Positions 1 through 6,213 of a stretch of 8,457 bases of DNA are shown here, one piece after another. The stretch comes from Acidobacteriaceae bacterium (GTDB lineage Bacteria; Acidobacteriota; Terriglobia; Terriglobales; Acidobacteriaceae), in contig PKXI01000292.1 of NCBI GenBank assembly GCA_003133425.1, positions 1 through 8,457 on the forward strand. The letters run 5' to 3'. Below the pieces are notes generated by a model. The model saw nothing but the letters and a program-made list of their open reading frames with translations, did not search any database and was not told the origin of the DNA. Each line of letters opens with the position of its first letter. Positions within the stretch are counted from its first letter, which is position 1. Both the position numbers and the translations under genes were made by a program.

Positions 1-145
1 ATCTACAACTGTAGTACTAAGGGCAGCGTCTCGATTCATTACCCGTTGGCTGCTTCATCTCTTCTTTCGCCATCCATTCGCGTCATACGGCAGCCACAGA
101 GTCCCACAATATGAATCCGGCGGCTCGGGCTGTAAGTCTTTAGTT

Positions 146-163
146 TGCACCATTTTTGGTGCA
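146..163. promoter_or_regulatory. 18-bp dyad resembling an NtrC-type operator
   Basis: The sequence reads TGCACC, then ATTTTT, then GGTGCA, a perfect dyad about 130 bp before the rlpA-like start. NtrC-family sites have the known form TGCACC-N5-GGTGCA; here the spacer is 6, one base longer than that pattern. It could also act as a small hairpin (7-bp stem, TTTT loop), but no T-run follows it, so a terminator is unlikely. I found no sigma-54 promoter (TGGCAC-N5-TTGC) between it and the gene, which weakens the NtrC reading. The dyad is observed; its function is inferred. Confidence 0.3.
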
Positions 164-243
164 GGGACCTAACTTCCAGAACAGGAAAGGGTTATCGAAA
201 ATAGCCCGGAAAAGCATGATTTTTTCAACAGAAATACTAGTGT

Positions 244-272
244 CTATCTTGCTAATAGTTGAGGCAAGATAG
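244..272. repeat. 9-bp perfect inverted repeat in the rlpA-like leader
   Basis: CTATCTTGC (244-252) is matched exactly by GCAAGATAG (264-272) across an 11-base loop. It ends 23 bases before the ATG at 296. If transcribed, it would form a 5'-UTR hairpin; as DNA, it could be an operator. It is not followed by a T-run, so it is not a typical terminator. Confidence 0.45.
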
Positions 273-295
273 TGGCGACTTGGTAAAATGGACAA

Positions 296-847
296 ATGGT
301 CATGAAACGGAAATCACGCAACTTGAGCCTGAACACTCCGCTACGCATTTGGCTTCTGGCGGGTGTTTCATCGATTGCGCTGGCCGCTCTGGTGGTGACA
401 CTTACCACCAGACAAGTGCACGCGGATGCGCGCCTTTCCCGTCCCGTTGCAACCATAACGGTCGCGCCTCCAGTCGCAGCACCGACACCGGAATCGCTTG
501 TGGCGCAGCAGACCGCCATCAAGCGGGGAGACAGACTACACGGAATTGCATCCTGGTATGGCAGTGTGTTCAACGGCCGCAAAACGGCCAGCGGAGAACG
601 GTTCGACATGTGGGCTATGACGGCCTGCCATCCGACGCTCCCATTCGGTTCCCTGGTCCGCGTTGTAAACCACGCCAATCATCACTCGGTTGTGGTTCGC
701 ATTACGGATCGCGGCGACCTGGTGGACGAGGGGCGCATCATCGACCTCTCGTATGGCGCCGCACAGAGATTGGCCATGACCAAGTTGGGCTTGGCCAAGG
801 TCGATCTGCAAGTCTTATCCCTCGGCAGTTTTCGGGGCAAGAATTAA
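296..847 (+). CDS. rlpA: RlpA-like septal-ring/lytic-transglycosylase-family protein (DPBB domain)
   Basis: This 183-residue envelope protein belongs to the RlpA family, whose members bind or cleave peptide-stripped peptidoglycan in the periplasm, often at division sites. Residues 19-37 are a hydrophobic segment after a basic N-terminus (MVMKRK), so a signal peptide or signal anchor. No lipobox is visible, unlike classical lipoprotein RlpA. A Pro/Ala-rich linker leads to a double-psi beta-barrel at about 83-175. Its marks are GIASWYG (83-89), TASGERFD (97-104), the HPTLPFGS loop (112-119), ITDRG (136-140) and RIIDLS (147-152). Glu101, Asp104, His112 and Asp138 fall on residues conserved in the family. 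The usual ITDRGPF is changed to ITDRGDL. There is no C-terminal SPOR domain, so it is a short version. ATGs at 296 and 302 are both possible and neither has a strong ribosome-binding site. The family call is secure; enzymatic activity is not shown. Confidence 0.85.
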   Translation: MVMKRKSRNLSLNTPLRIWLLAGVSSIALAALVVTLTTRQVHADARLSRPVATITVAPPVAAPTPESLVAQQTAIKRGDRLHGIASWYGSVFNGRKTASGERFDMWAMTACHPTLPFGSLVRVVNHANHHSVVVRITDRGDLVDEGRIIDLSYGAAQRLAMTKLGLAKVDLQVLSLGSFRGKN

Positions 848-868
848 GCAATTTTGAACTTTCGAATT

Positions 869-894
869 AACGGCCAGCCCATGGGCTGGCCGTT
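869..894. terminator. Perfect 26-bp palindrome between convergent genes, likely bidirectional terminator
   Basis: An 11-bp GC-rich stem (AACGGCCAGCC pairing with GGCTGGCCGTT) closes a CATG loop. It sits 21 bases after the rlpA-like stop codon and 22 bases beyond the stop of the convergent M1-like gene, where a shared terminator belongs. The T-tract is weak on both sides (CTATTT on the plus strand, TTAATT on the minus strand), so efficiency is uncertain. Confidence 0.7.
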
Positions 895-916
895 CTATTT
901 GCAGGCTGGTTGATGG

Positions 917-2938
917 CTACTCGTTTTCCGGGCGGGTATAAGGTTTTTGCAGGTAGAGCCGCGCCTCGTTCACCGCGCCCTGGGTGTTGTCGTTGGTTTG
1001 CACGGCCAGGCGGTACTCGTTCACGGCCCGGTCCCGCTGGCCGGTGACGTCGAAGATTTTGCCGACCTGTATGTGGCTCCAAACCTCAGTCCAGCGCGGC
1101 TCATCGTCGCCGCGCAGTGCGTCGCGGTAGGCATTTACGCTGGCCTGGTAGTTGTGCTGGCTAAACAGGATTTCGCCGATGCGGTAACTGGCCAGCGAAC
1201 TCAGCGGATTGGCGTCCAAGGCTTTTTTGTACTCGGCGAGCCCACCGGCAAGGTCGCCCTGAGCGACCAGTTGCTGGCCCTTCAGGATGGCGATTCGCAC
1301 CTGCAGGTCGGGCGTCGACTTGAGCACCCAGTTATCGGGATCGATAGCGATGCGCCGGGGCCGACCGAAGGTATCTACCACGTACTGCGTGTCGGTGCCC
1401 ACCACCTCGACCTTCTGATTCTCGGTCTTGCCGTCTGTCTCTACGCGCAAGTCCACCGGCATCCGGAACAGGTCGAGATCCTGCTGAATCTCTCCGATGG
1501 TTCTGAAGCCCTTGTTGTTGCCAAGCCGGTAGACGGAGTATTTGTCAGTGAATCGCGGCGCGCCGGTACCGTCAATCCATTGTGCAAAGAACGGGGTCAA
1601 CTGCTGCTGGCTCTGCGCCTCGGCTACCTTGACCAGATCCTGCGCGCGAATCGAGCTGTCGGTGTACTGGCTCAGAGCTCCTTTAAGCGTGGCCAGGAAG
1701 GCCTTGTCGCCCACTTCCCAGCGGAGCATGTTGAACACCATGGCGCCCTTTTCCAGGGTCATGGACTGGAACTCGGGGGAAAACGGATTCAGGCGCCCGG
1801 CGCTCGAAAGCGGTATGGTGTCGTAGGCCAGCGCACCGGCTGCGACGTCTTCCATCGCCGTGAGCATCGCGTTTTTGCCGCTTTCATCGGCCAGGTACAT
1901 CAGCTCGCCATAGCGGGACATTCCATTGGTGATCCAGGCATCGTTGAGCGTGCGTGGACTGACTTCGCTGCCCCACCACTGGTGCGCGATGGTATTGGCC
2001 AGCAGCCTCACACCGCTCTTGTCGCCTACGCGCGAACTCGGAATCGCAACCAATTCCGGAGCCCAGACAGCAGGCAAGGTGTCGTCCGGCACCTCCATCA
2101 CATTCAGGTGGCTCGTCTCCAGCTCTCCGAAGTTGTCGGTGAAGAAGTCGAACTGCTTTGTCGCCGTCTGTGCCAGTTGGTTGGCGGAGGCCTGATGGCT
2201 TATGGACAGGTACACCTTCACATTGCCGGCGCCCACGGATGCGGGGCCAACGAATCGCCCGGCAATCACTGTGCCGGGAAATCCCGGCTTCTTCCAATTG
2301 AAGTGGAACTCGTCGCCCGGCTTGCCGCCGCTCAAGGTGACCGATTTTGCGGCTCCCTCGGCACCGCTGGCAAAGACCTTCATGCCCTGGGGCACGCGGA
2401 TGTGCATTTCCGCCGTAAACCGGTTGGTCATGTATCCGGTGGAGGGGAACCAGCGCGCGGCGTAAAGCAGATAAGTGATGGGCTCCTGAATGGCGGCCAG
2501 CTTGAGACCCTCGACCGGGCCATCTTCAGCGCCAGTGATGGTGCCCTCGTACTCGAAGGTCCAGCGCACGGTTTGACCTTGCACGAATGAGGCACCCGGG
2601 GTTACGCGGATTGCTCCGTCGGCCGTCCGCTCAGCCTCGAGCAGTTTGCCGGACTCGTCGGTAATCCTGGTGACTTTGAGCGCAGGGTGGAAGCCGAAGT
2701 TGACTACCTCAAGGTTGGCGGGCGCGGTAAAGCTGACGACCGTCTTAGCCGTCAAATGGTGCGCAGTTGTGTCCAGTTCGGCATCGATAACGTAGCCGGT
2801 AATGGTCAGCGCCGGCCGCTCGGCTCTCTGCGCCGAGAGGGGAACCGCCAAGGTCAGTACAGCAGTAACGACGCCGACCGCGCCTGCAATGAGACGCAAT
2901 CCGCATCCGCGCCGAATATTCCGTTCTTGTCTACGCAT
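917..2938 (-). CDS. Secreted M1-aminopeptidase-like protein with C-terminal TPRs, catalytically dead by motif
   Basis: The chosen ATG gives 673 residues: AAGGA (2947-2951) lies 8 bases upstream and a good signal peptide follows (basic start, hydrophobic core at about 16-34, likely cut after LSA at 36). The open frame runs back to 3022, but that N-terminus is unconvincing and would overlap lpxB. After an N-terminal beta domain (about 40-250) comes an M1/gluzincin-like domain with HQWWG at 319-323, NDAW at 332-335 and a conserved EKGAMVFNMLR stretch near 396-406. Active M1 enzymes have HExxH, a Glu 19 residues further on, and YEKG. Here these positions are Asn315, Thr316, His319, Asn338 and Leu395, so only the second zinc histidine survives. 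No GxMEN exopeptidase motif is seen; the equivalent region reads AVWAPELVAIPS. Residues from about 545 onward look like TPR helices. It is probably co-transcribed with lpxB. Role unknown: perhaps a periplasmic binding or scaffold protein. Confidence 0.82.
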   Translation of the reverse strand: MRRQERNIRRGCGLRLIAGAVGVVTAVLTLAVPLSAQRAERPALTITGYVIDAELDTTAHHLTAKTVVSFTAPANLEVVNFGFHPALKVTRITDESGKLLEAERTADGAIRVTPGASFVQGQTVRWTFEYEGTITGAEDGPVEGLKLAAIQEPITYLLYAARWFPSTGYMTNRFTAEMHIRVPQGMKVFASGAEGAAKSVTLSGGKPGDEFHFNWKKPGFPGTVIAGRFVGPASVGAGNVKVYLSISHQASANQLAQTATKQFDFFTDNFGELETSHLNVMEVPDDTLPAVWAPELVAIPSSRVGDKSGVRLLANTIAHQWWGSEVSPRTLNDAWITNGMSRYGELMYLADESGKNAMLTAMEDVAAGALAYDTIPLSSAGRLNPFSPEFQSMTLEKGAMVFNMLRWEVGDKAFLATLKGALSQYTDSSIRAQDLVKVAEAQSQQQLTPFFAQWIDGTGAPRFTDKYSVYRLGNNKGFRTIGEIQQDLDLFRMPVDLRVETDGKTENQKVEVVGTDTQYVVDTFGRPRRIAIDPDNWVLKSTPDLQVRIAILKGQQLVAQGDLAGGLAEYKKALDANPLSSLASYRIGEILFSQHNYQASVNAYRDALRGDDEPRWTEVWSHIQVGKIFDVTGQRDRAVNEYRLAVQTNDNTQGAVNEARLYLQKPYTRPENE

Positions 2939-2946
2939 AGGTGTCA

Positions 2947-2951
2947 TCCTT
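2947..2951 (-). promoter_or_regulatory. Ribosome-binding site that fixes the M1-like start
   Basis: AAGGA on the minus strand stands 8 bases before the ATG at 2938. Another ATG at 2947 overlaps this motif and so cannot use it. This supports the 2938 start over those at 2947, 2992 or 3022. Confidence 0.6.
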
Positions 2952-3003
2952 GCATTACCGGCGGTCGTTTGGTGGCCGTTCCCTGGACCCATGTTAATTC
3001 CGT

Positions 3004-4236
3004 TCAGGGCTGCACAGCCCATTCGATCGCCGCTGGGGAAGCCCCCTTGAGTTCTTCAAGGGTGATCTCTGCCACCCGCTCAATGGCGCCCGCGGCGCGA
3101 TCGTTACCCTCCGCCGGCCGCTTGCTCAACGCATCTCGAACCGTTCCCAGCTCCTTCATCATGGACTCGCGAGGGACCCCGTCCGGTAGCAGCAGTGACA
3201 ATTGTTCGACAATATTTGCTGCCGTAAAGTCATGCTGAATCAACTCCGGCACCACTCGCTTGCCTGCAATGAGGTTGGCCATGGCCACGTGCGGCACCTT
3301 CACCACACGCCTGGCGATGGCATAGGTTACCGTCGAAACCCGGTACACCACTATAAATGGATTGCCGATGAGTGCCGCCTCTACTGTGGCGGTGCCGCTG
3401 GCCACCACCGAGGCGCGAGCGTGAAAAAGGGCGGCGCGAGCATCGTCGACCAGACGGACGGCCAGATTTTCTCCGTGGTCTTTTGAGATCTGCAGCACTT
3501 CTGCTCGTTGTGCGACGTTGAGCGTGGGCGCCAAAGGCACGATAAACTCGAACGCCTGGGACGAGGGCGCGGTTGCCTGCAGGCTCCGTGCTGCTTCGAG
3601 CATCTCCGGCAGATGGTCGCGAATCTCCCTGGATCGGCTGCCGGGAAGGAGCCCTATCCATGTTTTTGCCGGGTCTAGGTGGTTTTCCGCGGCAAACTGC
3701 TCACGACTGACGGTGGGCAATGGCAACTCTGCCAGCGGATGGCCGACGAATTCTGCCTTAACACCGTTATCGCGGTAGAACGCCTCTTCGAAGGGGAAGA
3801 TCACCAGCATCCTGCGAATGTACTTTTGGACAAGCTTGATGCGGTGCTTCTTCCAGGCCCACAGTTGCGGGCTTACGAAGAAGATGACTGGAACGCCCAG
3901 GCGATGGAATTCCTTTGCGAGGCGGAAGTGGATTTCAGGAAAGTCGATGAGCACGGCAATATCGGGCCGGCGGGTGCGGATTGCCTTTTTGAGCTTGCGG
4001 AATTCGCGGTAGATGCGCGGCAGATGGCGGACTACTTCGGTGAGGCCCATAACGGCCATGTCTTCCGAGCGCACTGTGCGCTCCAGACCAGCAGCTTCCA
4101 TGCGGTCGCCGCCCATTCCGAACAGTTGCGCCTTGTGTCCGGATGCTGCGAGACGCTGCTGAAGCGCGGTTGCGAGCAGAGCGCCGTAGTGCTCGCCGCT
4201 TGCTTCGCCTGCCGAGATGAAGATGGTTGGAGACAT
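3004..4236 (-). CDS. lpxB: Lipid-A-disaccharide synthase
   Basis: LpxB is a GT19 glycosyltransferase at the inner membrane. It joins UDP-2,3-diacylglucosamine to 2,3-diacylglucosamine-1-phosphate, giving lipid A disaccharide phosphate. The 410-residue product is close to the usual length (about 380-390). The N-terminus has the family motif SAGEASGEHYGA (8-19). VLIDFPE (95-101) contains Asp98, matching the essential Asp98 of E. coli LpxB. VSPQLWAW (121-128), FPFE (147-150), FVGHPLAE (163-170), LLPGSR with Arg201 and the ASGTATVEAAL stretch (279-289) all fit the family. The frame is open to 4287, but that longer start is TTG and adds 17 residues before the conserved start; ATG at 4236 is preferred although no Shine-Dalgarno is obvious. 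It is followed 65 bp later by the M1-like gene, probably in one operon. No other lpx gene is in the window. Confidence 0.95.
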   Translation of the reverse strand: MSPTIFISAGEASGEHYGALLATALQQRLAASGHKAQLFGMGGDRMEAAGLERTVRSEDMAVMGLTEVVRHLPRIYREFRKLKKAIRTRRPDIAVLIDFPEIHFRLAKEFHRLGVPVIFFVSPQLWAWKKHRIKLVQKYIRRMLVIFPFEEAFYRDNGVKAEFVGHPLAELPLPTVSREQFAAENHLDPAKTWIGLLPGSRSREIRDHLPEMLEAARSLQATAPSSQAFEFIVPLAPTLNVAQRAEVLQISKDHGENLAVRLVDDARAALFHARASVVASGTATVEAALIGNPFIVVYRVSTVTYAIARRVVKVPHVAMANLIAGKRVVPELIQHDFTAANIVEQLSLLLPDGVPRESMMKELGTVRDALSKRPAEGNDRAAGAIERVAEITLEELKGASPAAIEWAVQP

Positions 4237-4425
4237 GGGTGGTTTGTGCTTACGCAGCGGTTCCGCACGACGTTGCGCTGCCCACAATCATAGCGGCTTA
4301 GTATCTGCATCGCGTGCATCTTCAATGTTAATGGCCGATCCCTTCAGGAAGGAGCCGCAACTCACCGCGCAATTCATACGTCAACATCTATACGTCCTGG
4401 TTCAACTGCAACGCAGAGGTTTAAC

Positions 4426-5394
4426 ATGCATCCAACCCAAAAATCCAACCGGAGTTCGCTGTGCCCTGAATTTCTGCTTTCCTGCGCCCAGCTTCTCCTG
4501 GCTGCCGCCCTTTTCGCATCCGCCGCAGCGGGCCAGCAGGCCGCACCGCCCCTCGAAGCCCCTCCCGCTGTCTCTTTTCAAAATCTCATCCCTGCCGATC
4601 AAATCGCTTTCCTCAATGACTACGCCGGGAAGATGACCAAAGAAATCTTGAAGGACAAGAGATTCCGCAACCTCCTTAAGCTGGTCACTCCCCGAACAAC
4701 TTTCCATTACGGCTCGGACATGTCGCTCTCCGAAGCCAGCGAAGACCTTCTGGGGAGCGAGCCGCTGCCGATTGAAGTCCGCGACGGCCGCTATGTAACC
4801 ATCGGCAGTCACGGCGGCTCCTACCTTGCTGGCCGCACCTTGATGTGGTTCGACATGAAGGAAGGAATTGCCTTGGGCGCAATTTATTTCCGTCCCACAA
4901 ACGGAGAGCCAGCGCCGACACTCGCCGTCTTTTCCCGTCAGTTGAATCAAGATGCCCTTGCGATGGGCGATCTGCCTGCGGCTTTCGCCGAGGACCTCGA
5001 CCAATGGGCTCTTGTAGCCCACGTCCCGGAACTTACCGTGCGGTACTTCATCCCCAGCAATGGTAAGAAGTATGTGCTGGTGCACGACGAAGACTACTGC
5101 TGGCACCCGGACAATATGCCGGCGCCGCCAGCGGACCGGTGCGAGCAGATGAATGCCGATGCCGCCGACGCCGACGTCAACGCCGCCTACTTCATGAAGG
5201 AAACACACAACCAAGCCAATGCCACCGCCTGGATGCTCGGTCCCGATCAAATTGAATGGATCGGCATGCGCGACCGCACCTGCGTCGGTCCCAACCCGTT
5301 CAACTGCCGGATACAAGTCACCCGCCGGCGAACGGAGGTACTCATCGGCCATACCATGGCGCCGCGTTCTCGGCCGCCCAACCCAAGGCATTGA
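4426..5394 (+). CDS. Secreted protein with C-terminal LprI/DUF1311-like domain
   Basis: This 322-residue protein starts at an ATG with AGAGG (4415-4419) 6 bases upstream. A signal peptide covers about 1-36 (hydrophobic core 17-34, cut near ASAAA). Residues 50-220 form a region I cannot name, with GSHGGSYLAGRT (127-138) and YFRPTNGEPAPTL (154-166). The C-terminus, about 239-308, fits the DUF1311/LprI pattern: Cys239, DADVNAAY (248-255), Q-x2-W (275-278), RDRTC (282-286), Cys294, then T-x2-R and Leu306. Cysteines 225, 239, 286 and 294 could form two disulfides after export. LprI of Mycobacterium tuberculosis inhibits lysozyme; whether this protein does is an inference from one domain. The first 36 residues could also be tested for a lipobox, but the cysteines there (13, 20) are poorly placed. 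The gene is divergent from lpxB and 102 bp ahead of the propeller gene. Confidence 0.75.
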   Translation: MHPTQKSNRSSLCPEFLLSCAQLLLAAALFASAAAGQQAAPPLEAPPAVSFQNLIPADQIAFLNDYAGKMTKEILKDKRFRNLLKLVTPRTTFHYGSDMSLSEASEDLLGSEPLPIEVRDGRYVTIGSHGGSYLAGRTLMWFDMKEGIALGAIYFRPTNGEPAPTLAVFSRQLNQDALAMGDLPAAFAEDLDQWALVAHVPELTVRYFIPSNGKKYVLVHDEDYCWHPDNMPAPPADRCEQMNADAADADVNAAYFMKETHNQANATAWMLGPDQIEWIGMRDRTCVGPNPFNCRIQVTRRRTEVLIGHTMAPRSRPPNPRH

Positions 5395-5482
5395 GCGAGA
5401 GCCTTGCTATACAATCCGCAGCTAAGCGAGGTTGACGTCGTTCGCTTCAATTGACCGTGCCTCCATTTCTGGCTGAACCTTC

Positions 5483-5488
5483 AAGGGG
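5483..5488 (+). promoter_or_regulatory. Ribosome-binding site that fixes the propeller-gene start
   Basis: AAGGGG ends 8 bases before the ATG at 5497. A TTG immediately in front (5494) keeps the same frame, but spacing and codon choice favour the ATG. Confidence 0.6.
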
Positions 5489-5496
5489 ACCGTTTG

Positions 5497-6090
5497 ATGA
5501 AGTGCCACGCGCCCACTTGTCTTCTGATCACTACGCTGGCCTCAAGTTTGCTGGCGCAGGCGCAAACGGCTTCCCAATCGAGCGCGCCCGCTGCCCAGCC
5601 GGGGACAGTCGCAGCCTTGAGCGTTTGTGGCGGCAACGAAACCTACGATCAACTCACCGCCGATGAGCGGAAGGCGCCGCCGCCTCAAATCATTCAATTC
5701 GGCAAATCACCCATCGAACTTACCATCAGCGCAACGGAATTCAGCGATCGGCCGGTCGACGCGAAAGAAGCAGTCGCTCCCGAATCTTGCTTGTGGAGTA
5801 CGCTCTGGGTCGGGGTCAACGTATCCACTTCCGGCGAAGTCGCGTCCTTCATGAATGGCAGAGGTGCAGATCGAGATGGCGGAGGCGGCAAGCTTGCGTC
5901 TGAGGACTTCGCTCGCCTTCAGTCGTTGATGGACAACCTTCCCGACGACCACCACCGCGTTCCGCCCGCAACCCGCAGGATTGTTGTCGAGGCGGGTCGG
6001 GACGGCGTCGCAACGGTACGCCTCTATGACAGCGGAAACCTGCCGGATGAGATTATCGAGATGATCCGCCTGACAGGCGCTCGAATCTAG
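5497..6090 (+). CDS. Secreted protein, N-terminal part of an amber-interrupted propeller gene
   Basis: These 197 residues begin with a short signal peptide (MKCHAP, then a hydrophobic run to about 20; likely cut after LAQA at 22). An Ala/Ser/Gln/Pro-rich linker follows to about 40. The remainder is a compact domain I do not recognise, with Cys44 and Cys98 as the likely disulfide pair. It includes an LWVGVNVSTSGEVASF strand region (103-118) and a closing DEIIEMIRLTGARI segment (184-197). The piece ends abruptly at a TAG directly after that segment, with no terminator or non-coding sequence behind it. It could still be made as a short secreted protein, since its own start and ribosome-binding site are good. 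Function unknown. Confidence 0.7.
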   Translation: MKCHAPTCLLITTLASSLLAQAQTASQSSAPAAQPGTVAALSVCGGNETYDQLTADERKAPPPQIIQFGKSPIELTISATEFSDRPVDAKEAVAPESCLWSTLWVGVNVSTSGEVASFMNGRGADRDGGGGKLASEDFARLQSLMDNLPDDHHRVPPATRRIVVEAGRDGVATVRLYDSGNLPDEIIEMIRLTGARI

Positions 6091-6213
6091 ATCGCCACGC
6101 GCATTTTTAAGCCGGACAGAGTCCTGCCTCCCGAAGAGGTTCGAAACCTCGACCTACCCGTACCGCGGAAGCATTACGGAGATCTGACCATCAGCCCGAA
6201 CGGATCAATCGGC

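Larger units (their letters stand above)
1..295. other. Non-coding leader region upstream of the rlpA-like gene
   Basis: No convincing coding sequence lies here. The open frames that enter it (minus strand from 678, plus strand from 259) are out of frame with the rlpA-like gene and show no family signature. The stretch is more AT-rich than the genes that follow and holds two clear dyads, at 146-163 and 244-272, listed separately. I could not pick a convincing sigma-70 promoter. No upstream gene end is visible, so its left neighbour is unknown. Confidence 0.6.

Noticed and set aside
947..2590. 547-codon open frame on the plus strand, opposite the M1-like gene
   Set aside because: It lies wholly antisense to a gene with clear family motifs, signal peptide and ribosome-binding site. 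The translation shows no domain pattern and has the His/Gly/Val-rich look of a GC-rich shadow frame.
4287..4292. TATGAT-like -10 box upstream of lpxB
   Set aside because: It matches 5 of 6 bases, but no -35 element stands at a suitable distance, so it is not reported as a promoter.
3679..4293. 204-codon plus-strand open frame across the lpxB start
   Set aside because: It is antisense to strongly conserved lpxB sequence and shows no recognisable feature.
4325..4636. Possible small gene starting MLMADPFRKEPQL upstream of the LprI-like gene
   Set aside because: The first 30 residues look protein-like, but the frame runs into the signal-peptide region of the next gene in another frame, becomes Pro/Ser-rich there and lacks a family signature.
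4402..5391. 329-codon open frame on the minus strand, opposite the LprI-like gene
   Set aside because: It mirrors almost the full length of the plus-strand gene, which has a ribosome-binding site, signal peptide and cysteine pattern. The antisense translation has none of these.
5391..5413. TTGAGC and TATACA before the propeller gene as a promoter
   Set aside because: The spacing is only 11 bases, far too short for a sigma-70 promoter.
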